Positions 9,639 through 16,515 of a stretch of 16,853 nt of DNA are shown piece after piece. The notes below the pieces were generated by a model, which saw only the letters and a list, made by a program, of their open reading frames with translations, made no database searches and was not told the origin of the DNA. Every line of letters begins with the position of its first letter. The stretch's first letter is position 1. The translations under genes and the position numbers were made by a program. Location: NCBI GenBank assembly GCA_023267795.1, contig JAHFMP010000007.1:1-16853 (forward strand), given 5' to 3'. The stretch is from Candidatus Woesearchaeota archaeon. Lineage in GTDB: Archaea > Nanobdellota > Nanobdellia > Woesearchaeales > DSVV01.

Positions 9639-9647
9639 TTTAAATAG
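9639..9647 (+). promoter_or_regulatory. TATA box upstream of the AI-2E family gene
   Basis: TTTAAATAG lies 49 bases upstream of GTG 9688, followed by GAGGT (9673–9677), ten bases before that GTG. The same nonamer stands 52 bases before the start of the exported-protein gene. This supports GTG 9688 as the real start. Confidence 0.45.
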
Positions 9648-9687
9648 ATCTTTTGCCATCTTTTTTCAAAAAGAGGTTATATTTCCT

Positions 9688-10770
9688 GTGAACGTCACTC
9701 ATTATTCAAAATATGCATTAAGTATCCTTTTTATTTTTGTCATATATCTCTCATATCAGCTTCTCAAACCATTGCTTTTGACTATTGTGACTGCAATACT
9801 TTTAGTATATGTGTTTTCTCCTGTGTATAATTTCCTCAATACGCGGTTTATAAAAAATAAATACTTTTGTTCTCTTGTTGTGCTTGTTTGTATTTTTCTT
9901 CTTGTCTCTTTGCCAATGGTGTTTCTTCTTCATTCTCTTTCTCAGCAGGGAATTAAGCAGTATACTTTTTTGAAGCAATTTGTTTCTGATCCAATGCTGT
10001 TTGAATGCACCAACGGCAATACAGAATTTTGTCTTCGATATGCAGCATTGTTGAGTCTAGAGGATCGCACTATTCTTCATGATTTTTTCAAAAATGCATT
10101 TTTAAGCATTGAGCAAAAATTCTTAACAAAAATATTTACTTTTATCTCACTTCTTCCTTCACAACTTCTTGAATTCTTTGTGATGATTTTCCTCATGTTT
10201 TTTCTATTTGTCGATGGGAAAAAACTCTTTCTCACTGTCAAAAATTTTCTTCCAATGAAAATAGAACATGAACAATATCTTATTAACACTCTTAAAGATA
10301 CAACTGATGCTGTTGTTTTTGGTCAGGTGTTTATTGCTGTTCTTCAGGGTGCGCTTGCGGGCATTGGATTTTGGATTCTCGGGATCCAGCACTCAATTTT
10401 GCTTGGTGCGCTCATCACTTTCCTTGGTGTTATTCCTTTTCTCGGTCCAATGATTGTTTGGCTCCCTCTTGCACTGTACTATCTTATTTCAGGAATTCAG
10501 GAAGCAAATTCAGAATTTCTTTTTAAAGGAATAGTTCTTCTTGTTTATGGCATTCTTGTTTTAAGCACTGTTGAAAATCTACTTAAACCAAAGATTATCG
10601 GCGATAAAGCAAAGATGCATCCTGCACTCGTGTTTTTAGGTGTTATTGGCGGGCTTTCTTTGTTTGGGTTCATTGGCTTCTTTTTGGGGCCGATCATTCT
10701 TTCTGTTTTCTTCACATTAGTTAAAATCTATGAAAAAGAAAAATTACTCCAGATGAAAAGGTGTGATTAA
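9688..10770 (+). CDS. AI-2E family (UPF0118/PerM-like) membrane transporter
   Basis: 360 residues from GTG 9688. Two membrane helices open the protein (YALSILFIFVIYLSY and LLLTIVTAILLVYVFSPVYNFL), a third follows the short RFIKNKYF loop, then a long partly soluble stretch (LKQFVSDPMLF…), and several more helices. Family motifs near the end are LGVIPFLGPMIVWLP (246–260), VENLLKPKIIGDKAKMHPALVFLGVIGGL (around 294–322, given in part) and GFIGFFLGPIIL. Known members include AI-2 exporter TqsA and Na+/H+ antiporters; the substrate here cannot be told. Starts at 9622 (ATG) and 9532 exist, but the best TATA and ribosome sites point to GTG 9688. AMP phosphorylase starts 2 bases after its stop, so the two are co-transcribed. 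Confidence 0.88.
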   Translation: MNVTHYSKYALSILFIFVIYLSYQLLKPLLLTIVTAILLVYVFSPVYNFLNTRFIKNKYFCSLVVLVCIFLLVSLPMVFLLHSLSQQGIKQYTFLKQFVSDPMLFECTNGNTEFCLRYAALLSLEDRTILHDFFKNAFLSIEQKFLTKIFTFISLLPSQLLEFFVMIFLMFFLFVDGKKLFLTVKNFLPMKIEHEQYLINTLKDTTDAVVFGQVFIAVLQGALAGIGFWILGIQHSILLGALITFLGVIPFLGPMIVWLPLALYYLISGIQEANSEFLFKGIVLLVYGILVLSTVENLLKPKIIGDKAKMHPALVFLGVIGGLSLFGFIGFFLGPIILSVFFTLVKIYEKEKLLQMKRCD

Positions 10771-10772
10771 TT

Positions 10773-12296
10773 ATGAAGCTAAAAGTAAGAAATCTTCCTA
10801 TTGGCACCGGCGACGTTGTTGTTGCTGTTCTTCGTGACAAGGATGCAACACGACTGGATCTCCTCCCAGCTGATCGTGTTTTATTGAAATATGGCCATAA
10901 ACAGGTTGTTGCAACAGTTGATATTATTGGCAGGGTTAACGGTGCAACAAAAAAAGATCACAAAAAAAAATTTATATGCTGTGGAGAGGTTGGTTTATTT
11001 TTAGAAGCACAATATGTTCTAGGCACAAAATCAGGAGATGTTATTGAAATTTTCAGCGAAAAAAAGCCTGCTTCCATATCATACATAAAGAAAAAACTCG
11101 AAGGGCAGCGTCTCAATAAAGGGGAACTTTATGCAATTATTAAAGATATTACTGATAGAAATCTCTCTGAAACAGAGATTACTTATTTTGTTGCTGCATG
11201 TTATTTGAATGAACTGAGTATGACAGAAATAACATATCTTACTCATGCAATGGTCAATACAGGGAATGTTCTGAAGCTTCCACAACGCATTGTAGTGGAT
11301 AAACATTGTATAGGCGGTGTTGCTGCAAACAGAACTTCCATGCTTATTGTTCCTATTCTTGCAGCAGCAGGATTAACTGTTCCAAAAACATCTTCTCGTT
11401 CTATTACAAGCGCAGCAGGCACTGCTGATACTGTCGAAGTGCTTTGTCCTATTGTATTTACTCTTTCTGAAATGAAACACATTGTCCATAAAGTTGGCGG
11501 CTGTCTTGTATGGGGTGGTGCAATGAGTTTGGCTCCTTCTGATGATAAAATTATTCAGGTAGAGCATCCTGTATCCCTTGATCCAACAGGGCAATTGCTT
11601 GCAAGCATTATGGCAAAGAAAAAATCTGTCGGTGCAACGCACGTGCTCATTGATATTCCTGTAGGAAGAGGAGCGAAGATTACTGATATGAAACATGCAG
11701 AAACACTCAAACAAAAATTCAATGAACTGGGCAGGCGGCTTGGCATGAAAATTGCTGTTATCATTACAGACGGCTCACAACCTGTTGGCAATGGGATTGG
11801 CCCTTCTTTAGAAGCACGCGATGTGCTCTGGACATTAAAAAATTCTTCCCGCGGGTCTATTCTACTTAAAGAAAAATCTATTAAGATGGCCGGCATTATT
11901 TTGGAATTGACTAAAAAAGTTCCAAAAGGAAAAGGGATTAATCTGGCTCGAGAAATTTTTGAGTCAGGAAAAGCATACGAGAAATTCGTTCAAATTATTA
12001 CAGCACAGGGAGGCAAAGAAATACGTCCTGATCAGCTCAGGATGGCAAAAAAATCTTATCTCTTTACAGCATGGAAGGCTGGTACTGTGACGCACGTTGA
12101 TAATGGAATTATGAATAAAATAGCGAGAATTGCAGGTGCACCACATGATCAGGAAGCAGGAGTATATTTGTTCTGCCATAAAGGAACAATTGTGAGGCGT
12201 GGCGATAAACTATTTACGATTCATTCAGACAATCCAGAACGCTTGAAATATGCAATAGAAATTGCAAAGAAAACATCAGGGTTTGAGATTGGGTAA
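10773..12296 (+). CDS. deoA: AMP phosphorylase (archaeal thymidine-phosphorylase family)
   Basis: 507 residues, the normal length for archaeal AMP phosphorylase, which is longer than bacterial thymidine phosphorylase because of the extra N-terminal barrel domain (residues 1–95, MKLKVRNLPIGTGDVVVAVL). The helical domain (about 100–165) and the alpha/beta domain follow with VDKHCIGGVAANRTSM, SSRSITSAAGTADTVEVL (207–224), and GGCLVWGGAMSLAPSDD. The enzyme splits AMP (also CMP, UMP) with phosphate to give ribose-1,5-bisphosphate and base; with ribose-1,5-bisphosphate isomerase and form III RuBisCO this salvages nucleotides. Neither partner is in the window. A GGTGTGAT site lies just before the ATG, inside the end of the AI-2E gene. 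Confidence 0.95.
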   Translation: MKLKVRNLPIGTGDVVVAVLRDKDATRLDLLPADRVLLKYGHKQVVATVDIIGRVNGATKKDHKKKFICCGEVGLFLEAQYVLGTKSGDVIEIFSEKKPASISYIKKKLEGQRLNKGELYAIIKDITDRNLSETEITYFVAACYLNELSMTEITYLTHAMVNTGNVLKLPQRIVVDKHCIGGVAANRTSMLIVPILAAAGLTVPKTSSRSITSAAGTADTVEVLCPIVFTLSEMKHIVHKVGGCLVWGGAMSLAPSDDKIIQVEHPVSLDPTGQLLASIMAKKKSVGATHVLIDIPVGRGAKITDMKHAETLKQKFNELGRRLGMKIAVIITDGSQPVGNGIGPSLEARDVLWTLKNSSRGSILLKEKSIKMAGIILELTKKVPKGKGINLAREIFESGKAYEKFVQIITAQGGKEIRPDQLRMAKKSYLFTAWKAGTVTHVDNGIMNKIARIAGAPHDQEAGVYLFCHKGTIVRRGDKLFTIHSDNPERLKYAIEIAKKTSGFEIG

Positions 12297-12321
12297 AAGT
12301 GATAATTCTTTTGATCTGTTT

Positions 12322-12583
12322 TCATGGTTGCCTTGCTTTGATTATTGAAACTTTGTTGAAGTCTGTGTCTAAAGTAATAAGTGTTTCAATTCCATTATTT
12401 ATCATAGAGGAAACAACAAGACTATCATCAAAAAAGACACGAGTAGATAATAAAATCAGATGTATATGCTTGAGATTGTCCATCATTCACATTGTTCAAC
12501 AATTTCTTGCACTCTTTAGTTTTTTTATCACCAAGAGCAACTTCCAGAAAAATATTTGCATCAATAAAAATTATTTTATCCAT
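12322..12583 (-). pseudogene. Broken VapC-like PIN-domain toxin remnant
   Basis: The minus strand opens with MDKIIFIDANIFLEVALGD, a perfect PIN N-terminus with the first catalytic Asp, and runs to about TSDFIIYSCLF where it meets TGA. A second frame then gives FFDDSLVVSSMINNGIETLITLDTDFNKV, the C-terminal half of a PIN domain with its acidic residues, ending at TGA 12322–12324. The two halves are in different frames and total about 87 codons, against roughly 130 for the family, so an internal stretch of some 40–60 codons is missing. The glutamate normally following DFIIY is absent. The ATG overlaps the antitoxin stop by 13 bases, as in active vapBC operons. Confidence 0.78.
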
Positions 12584-12807
12584 AATTTTGCTGCCTCATG
12601 CTGCAACTGAACAGAAGTATATTTCCCCTTCAAATGAGATAACATCCCATCAATTAATTTGCACGGATCTTTTACTTTTTGCAAACCTTGATTTTGCTGC
12701 CGTATCCACATTTTAACTGCTTCTTCGCTTGCTTTTTTTATCGATCCTTTTGAAAAGCCATATCTTCTCATAGATAATTCTCTAAATTGTTGTTCTAACT
12801 CATTCAC
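12571..12807 (-). CDS. VapB-like antitoxin
   Basis: 78 residues. The segment FRELSMRRYGFSKGSIKKASEEAVKMWI resembles the N-terminal DNA-binding part of archaeal VapB antitoxins (…GxxKGALSKAxEEAIRxWI), and the C-terminal part VKDPCKLIDGMLSHLKGKYTSVQLQHEAAKLW would hold the toxin. The start is GTG with GAGGAC eleven bases upstream, immediately after the stop of the coiled-coil gene. It remains open although the toxin behind it is broken, so it may be a free-standing antitoxin or a solitary regulator. Family assignment is from pattern and from the PIN gene behind it. Confidence 0.7.
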   Translation of the reverse strand: MNELEQQFRELSMRRYGFSKGSIKKASEEAVKMWIRQQNQGLQKVKDPCKLIDGMLSHLKGKYTSVQLQHEAAKLWIK

Positions 12808-12825
12808 TATAAATTTTGTCCTCTA

Positions 12826-13689
12826 CTATTTCATCCCCTGAAAAACAATAAGATCTTCCATTGTTAATTTGACTTTGCCACCACTTTTCAGCTTCTCTTC
12901 CACTGTCTTTACTTTTTCTGCAAGTTTTTTGTCCTTTTCTTCTTCTGCATGCTTCTGTTTTTTATGCCATTGCTCTTCTATAACACTCTTTGCCTCTTTT
13001 ATTTCTCCTATTGCTGTTCTTAATTGCCTGTTCATATCATTAAACTGCTTTTTCAGCTCCATGAATTTTTGATGTGCTTCTTTCTCTGCTTTTCGAAGTT
13101 CTACTATTTTTCTTGATTCTGCAATAAGTGTCTCATGCTGCTTCTGGCTTTCTTTTGCAGTTTCTTGCACTGCATAATGCTTTTCATTCGCTTGTTTTTT
13201 GAGTGTCCATATATCTTTTGTCAAATCTCTTACTTTTCCCTTTTCTTGTGCTCTCTTTTTTGCTTCTTCATACTGTTTTCTGAGTGTGTTGATTGTTTTC
13301 ATAATCTGTTTTTCTTTGTCAAATGAAAATCCTTCTGTTTCAATTTTCTTCTCCAAACCAATTATTTGTCTTTTTAGTTCTTCTGGATTGGTGAATTTTC
13401 TTTCTATTTGTTCTGTTCCTTTTTGCTGTTTCTGCACTGCTTTTGCTTCTTTCATTTTTTCAGTAATTACATTATTGAGTTCATCCCGCTTCTTTTTTTC
13501 TTCATGAACAGCATAAGTCAGCATATTTCTGTTCTTTGTGGATTCCTTTATTTTTGCGATCTCTGCTCTAATCTGTTGAGAATACTCATTTCTTTTTGCA
13601 AACCAATTCTCTTTTTCAGTATTTATTGTATTGAGCTTTACTTGCAGCTTTTGTATCTCTACTTTCATATCAGAAAATGTTTTTTTCAT
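12826..13689 (-). CDS. COG1340-type archaeal coiled-coil protein
   Basis: 287 residues, almost wholly heptad-repeat helix rich in Lys, Glu and Gln, with no signal peptide or membrane segment. The tail, KLKSGGKVKLTMEDLIVFQGMK, matches what I recall of the COG1340 family (a conserved archaeal coiled-coil protein, often mislabelled as a phosphatase). The function of the family is not established; its frequent presence near ribosomal genes would fit a translation-linked role. It follows P1 by 50 bp with a stem-loop between. No Shine-Dalgarno site precedes the ATG. The vapB-like gene follows after 18 bp. Confidence 0.78.
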   Translation of the reverse strand: MKKTFSDMKVEIQKLQVKLNTINTEKENWFAKRNEYSQQIRAEIAKIKESTKNRNMLTYAVHEEKKKRDELNNVITEKMKEAKAVQKQQKGTEQIERKFTNPEELKRQIIGLEKKIETEGFSFDKEKQIMKTINTLRKQYEEAKKRAQEKGKVRDLTKDIWTLKKQANEKHYAVQETAKESQKQHETLIAESRKIVELRKAEKEAHQKFMELKKQFNDMNRQLRTAIGEIKEAKSVIEEQWHKKQKHAEEEKDKKLAEKVKTVEEKLKSGGKVKLTMEDLIVFQGMK

Positions 13690-13711
13690 TTTTTATTGAA
13701 GATGACAAAAT

Positions 13712-13737
13712 AATTCACCTGTACACACAAGTGAATT
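13712..13737 (-). terminator. Stem-loop directly after the P1 gene
   Basis: AATTCACTTG, loop of six, CAGGTGAATT forms a 10-bp stem with one G·U on the minus strand, beginning 2 bases after the P1 stop. ATTTTGTC follows. It could end or slow transcription of the ribosomal operon, or protect its 3' end. Whether COG1340 is read through is unclear. Confidence 0.45.
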
Positions 13738-13739
13738 TT

Positions 13740-14036
13740 TTATCCAAATAATGCGCCAAGACCAGCTGCTGCTACTCCTTCATCAACTTTCTTTTCTTCT
13801 TTTTTCTCAGCTTTCTTTTCTGCTGCTGGAGATGTAGCATGTGTTATTGCTGGTGCTGCAACTGCTGCTTTTTGAATTGCTTCATCAATGTTCACACCGT
13901 CAAGTGCTGCAACAAGCGCCTTGACTCTTGTTTCGTCAACTTTCACGTGTGCTGCTTCCAGTACTTTCTTTACACTTGCTTCATCTACTTTGTGTCCTGC
14001 TTTGTGCAGTAACATTGCTGCATATACGTATTCCAT
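13740..14036 (-). CDS. rpl12: Ribosomal stalk protein P1 (archaeal L12)
   Basis: 98 residues. The N-terminal helical dimerisation domain ([31 protein letters not shown], in part) is followed by an Ala-rich hinge, a Lys/Glu linker ([17 protein letters not shown]) and the diagnostic C-terminus GLGALFG, which contacts translation factors. Archaeal P1 forms dimers on the P0 spine. A strong Shine-Dalgarno site, AGGAGGGC (14043–14050), lies before the ATG. It is the last clear gene of the L1–P0–P1 operon. P1 is normal in every visible way, in contrast with P0. Confidence 0.95.
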   Translation of the reverse strand: MEYVYAAMLLHKAGHKVDEASVKKVLEAAHVKVDETRVKALVAALDGVNIDEAIQKAAVAAPAITHATSPAAEKKAEKKEEKKVDEGVAAAGLGALFG

Positions 14037-14072
14037 TTTTTTGCCCTCCTAAAAAAATTCTAACACTCAGCG

Positions 14073-14103
14073 GCCAATAGCATTCACTTCGTTCATGCCT
14101 GGC
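14073..14103. repeat. Palindromic element copy 1 (CATTCACTTCGTTCATG core)
   Basis: In the 102-bp gap between P0 and P1, GCCA…TGGC encloses GCAT…ATGC and the inner AC-TTC-GT. The 17-base core (14081–14097) recurs at 16489–16505 with A→G and T→C at two positions that pair with each other. Confidence 0.5.
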
Positions 14104-14138
14104 ACGTTTGTGAAATTTTTTTATTGAATCATTTTTTA

Positions 14139-14996
14139 TTAACATCCAGCAGCGCTTTTGACAGCGTGCATCTGTGCTTCTGCACTTGCCAAAATGTCTC
14201 CAACAAGTTCTTTGGCCATAATGCCTTGACTGATTCCAATGCTCTTTGCATCACAGAATGCTTTTTGAACAAGCAACTCTGTTGTGTCTTTTGTCAGATA
14301 TGCAATCTCTATAGCAAGGTTCATTGCCCACGTTGCTGCCTGGCTCATATCAGCTTTATACTTTCCTTCATCAATTGCCAAAACTTGTTTTGTAAATATT
14401 GTGCCATTTTCATACACTGCAGTCAAATCAAGCCCTATCTCCATTGGTTCAACACCAAGACGCATAAGAATGCCAGCAAGTTTTTCACTTATGACATCTC
14501 CTTTTTTTGCAACAACTGTGTCTTCTTTAATGGTAACTTTGCCTGCCTCTATTCCTGCTTTTATTCCGACAGCTCCAAGTTCACCAATGATTGGACCAGG
14601 AGCAAAGCTTGTTGGCCCTGCTTTGACTTCAATGTCATTCGGCGCTATTTGGCCTGATTTTGCAGGAGCTGTTGATTTGTTTTTTGACAGTTTTTTCTGC
14701 AGTGCAAACGGATTATCTTTTGTGAAAAGCATTGCAGGCATGCCTTCCAAATATTGCTCTAATTTTTCAATTCCAGGACGATTTGCTTTTGCATGCTCTA
14801 TTGCTTTTTTTATCAAACGTCTCTTGGTCATGCGCAGAACAACTGTTTTTCTCAATTGTGCTCGCATGTTCTGCAATTGTTTTGTGGGAAGATTATTCAT
14901 GTTGACAACACCAACAATAGGATAGTCTTCCAAAAGTTTGGCAAACTCTTTGACTGTATTCTCTTTTTCAACTCTGTTTTGTGATGTATTTTCCAT
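14139..14996 (-). CDS. rplP0: Ribosomal protein uL10 (P0), shortened C-terminus
   Basis: 285 residues. The rRNA-binding domain is intact (EYPIVGVVNMNNLP-like start, MRAQLRKTVVLRMTKRRLIKKAI), as is the inserted domain (SGQIAPNDIEVKAGPTSFAPGPIIGEL, in part). After KAFCDAKSIGISQGIMAKELVGDILASAEAQM the protein stops with HAVKSAAGC. Archaeal P0 normally runs to about 335–350 residues, with more spine helix for three P1 dimers, an acidic stretch and a GLxALFG tail. These are missing, and no other frame in the following 100 bp encodes them. The ATG follows the L1 stop with only 3 bases between and an AAGGTG site. Still probably functional, since N- and middle domains are complete. Confidence 0.93.
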   Translation of the reverse strand: MENTSQNRVEKENTVKEFAKLLEDYPIVGVVNMNNLPTKQLQNMRAQLRKTVVLRMTKRRLIKKAIEHAKANRPGIEKLEQYLEGMPAMLFTKDNPFALQKKLSKNKSTAPAKSGQIAPNDIEVKAGPTSFAPGPIIGELGAVGIKAGIEAGKVTIKEDTVVAKKGDVISEKLAGILMRLGVEPMEIGLDLTAVYENGTIFTKQVLAIDEGKYKADMSQAATWAMNLAIEIAYLTKDTTELLVQKAFCDAKSIGISQGIMAKELVGDILASAEAQMHAVKSAAGC

Positions 14997-14999
14997 TTA

Positions 15000-15650
15000 T
15001 TACACCTTCACTGGCTTGGACATTGTTAACTTCAGATAAACTGCTTTTATATTTGCTTCATGCTGCGGCAAATGTTGTACAATTTGTGTGTATAATGACT
15101 CAGTATTCTCTGCAATCTGTTCTTCATTATCTTCTTCATTTGCAATCCTGCATTGCACCTGCAGTTGGGTTTTTGCATTGATTTTTACTGTTTTTTGCAG
15201 TTTATCATACAATGATTTTAATGTTGCTTTTGGTGCTACAACACAGCCTGCTTTTGGATTTGGCATTTTTCCACGCGGTCCAAACACCTTTCCAAATGTG
15301 CCTGCAATTTGTGCCATTATGTTTGCCTGCGCAATAAAAAAGTCATACTCGTTTGCGAGTTGTTTTGTTCTTTTTTTATCATTTTGAAAACCTGGAAATT
15401 CTTGTTGAAGAATTATTTTGTCACAAACCTTTTCTGCTTCTTCTTTTAACTCTGGGCCTATTAATGCGCATACTTTTGCTGCTTTTCCCCTTGTATGGGG
15501 AAGCATTGCAAAAAATTCTATCTGCTCTTCTGGCTTTTTAAGGTTTAGTCCTGTTAATGTGACTACCATCTCAATATTTTGCTTGAATTTTCTTTTCTGA
15601 GAATCTGTCCTGAGTTTTTTAATTGCACTCGCTATTTTTGTTTTTTCCAA
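15000..15650 (-). CDS. rpl1: Ribosomal protein uL1
   Basis: 216 residues, normal length. FNQNI/KFKQNIEMVVTLTGLNL opens domain I, and the signature GPRGKMPNPKAG sits at 124–135. It forms the mobile L1 stalk near the E site. The start is TTG, but it has the best Shine-Dalgarno site in the window, GGAGGT, 7 bases upstream, and no better start exists. The TATA box TTTATAAA is 72 bases upstream, so the leader is about 45 bases and holds a stem-loop. In many archaea and bacteria L1 represses its own operon by binding a leader or early coding structure that resembles its rRNA site. Order L1–P0–P1 is classical; L11, often before L1, is not adjacent here. Confidence 0.95.
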   Translation of the reverse strand: MEKTKIASAIKKLRTDSQKRKFKQNIEMVVTLTGLNLKKPEEQIEFFAMLPHTRGKAAKVCALIGPELKEEAEKVCDKIILQQEFPGFQNDKKRTKQLANEYDFFIAQANIMAQIAGTFGKVFGPRGKMPNPKAGCVVAPKATLKSLYDKLQKTVKINAKTQLQVQCRIANEEDNEEQIAENTESLYTQIVQHLPQHEANIKAVYLKLTMSKPVKV

Positions 15651-15666
15651 CTCTATTACCTCCCTT

Positions 15667-15685
15667 CTACGCTTTCTGCTCGTAG
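15667..15685 (-). promoter_or_regulatory. Leader stem-loop before L1
   Basis: On the minus strand CTACG and CGTAG pair around a nine-base purine-rich loop (AGCAGAAAG). The stem ends 4 bases before the GGAGGT ribosome site. It is a candidate site for feedback control by L1, or a device affecting ribosome access; I did not identify the L1 consensus with confidence. Confidence 0.35.
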
Positions 15686-15718
15686 TTCCACGGGATAATT
15701 GCTCAGAAAAGAAGGTTG

Positions 15719-15726
15719 TTTATAAA
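15719..15726 (-). promoter_or_regulatory. TATA box of the L1–P0–P1 operon
   Basis: TTTATAAA, the only good TATA box in the 97-bp gap before L1. Predicted transcript start is near 15695, giving a leader of about 45 bases that carries the stem-loop and GGAGGT. Confidence 0.55.
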
Positions 15727-15747
15727 TGTTTACAAAATAAGTTCGCG

Positions 15748-16476
15748 TTATCTTCTTTGTAATTGCATTGCTTTTTTGTAGCCCATATATTCCTGCATTG
15801 TTTGGATAAACTGTTCTACTTCTGTTGTCATTTGTGAGATAATATCTGTTGGTCCAATTCCTTTTGGCATAATTCGAACTCTGCCAATAAAGGAAAAAAT
15901 AAAATTAGTGAAATCAATAATTCCCATGATAATGCAATAACTCAGAATAATTAGTGCGATAATGTTCATATCAAAGAATGGATGAACCTTGAGAAATTTG
16001 TCTGCTATCGGAATCAAAAGTGTCACTCTGTCCCATAATATTTGGTTGTAAAAATAAAACAGGAAAGAGCCAATAAAATATGCTGCTGCCCAGAGTGCTT
16101 TCATTGTTTTGACATTTGTATAATATTCAACAAGTTCAATGTTTTCAAGGTTAAATTCAATAAGCGCTTTTGGAAATTTTCTGAGAAGAATCAGTCGCTT
16201 TGTTGTAATGACAGCATGATAGAGTCCAATATTGTATTTAAACTTGATTTCCTCTCCTTCTGTGAGAAATCTTCCGTATCGTGCGAAGAGTTCGATAAAT
16301 TCCTTGCTTTCTTCAAATTTTTCCTGTTTTATGATTGTTTCTTTGAGATATTTCTCTACTGTTTTTGCTTCCCATCCTGCATTGAGAAGCTGTTCTCTGA
16401 TCTCTTCAGAAGTAAATCCTTTCGCATGCTGTTGCTTAATGTAATTGATTAAACGTAATGTTGCATCAATGTCCAT
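15748..16476 (-). CDS. PH-like membrane protein with N-terminal helical domain
   Basis: 242 residues from ATG 16476. Residues 5–45 (INYIKQQHAKGFTSEEIREQLLNAGW) are a small three-helix domain that I have seen before membrane proteins of DPANN archaea. Residues 55–120 look like a bacterial-type PH domain (GEEIKFKYNIGLYHAVITTKRLILLR, in part). Two membrane segments follow (about 127–143 and 170–197), then a C-terminal helical tail inside the cell. Function unknown; PH-like domains of this kind are often membrane-associated scaffolds. The open frame begins five codons earlier at 16491, but that ATG lies in the loop of a hairpin and 16476 has AGGA at a good distance, so I prefer the shorter form. 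Confidence 0.72.
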   Translation of the reverse strand: MDIDATLRLINYIKQQHAKGFTSEEIREQLLNAGWEAKTVEKYLKETIIKQEKFEESKEFIELFARYGRFLTEGEEIKFKYNIGLYHAVITTKRLILLRKFPKALIEFNLENIELVEYYTNVKTMKALWAAAYFIGSFLFYFYNQILWDRVTLLIPIADKFLKVHPFFDMNIIALIILSYCIIMGIIDFTNFIFSFIGRVRIMPKGIGPTDIISQMTTEVEQFIQTMQEYMGYKKAMQLQRR

Positions 16477-16478
16477 GA

Positions 16479-16515
16479 TAAAATCCTGCATTCGCTTCGC
16501 TCATGAAGGATTTTA
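16479..16515. repeat. Palindromic element copy 2, overlapping the ribosome site of the PH-like gene
   Basis: TAAAATCCT (16479–16487) and AGGATTTTA (16507–16515) form a perfect 9-bp stem around the core CATTCGCTTCGCTCATG (16489–16505). On the minus-strand mRNA the 3' arm contains AGGA, the likely ribosome site of the PH-like gene, so the hairpin could hide it. The core is shared with 14081–14097. Confidence 0.55.

Noticed and set aside
9532..9687. N-terminal extension of the AI-2E protein from 9532 or 9622
   Set aside because: A TATA box and ribosome site inside it fit GTG 9688 better; kept only as an alternative.
10773..12296. Cys in place of Ser in the KHSxGG phosphate-binding motif of AMP phosphorylase (KHCIGG)
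   Set aside because: As far as I recall, Cys is common at this place in archaeal AMP phosphorylases, so it is not an anomaly.
12299..12716. Plus-strand frames opposite the vapBC-like pair
   Set aside because: They are antisense shadows; the minus strand has recognisable PIN and antitoxin sequence.
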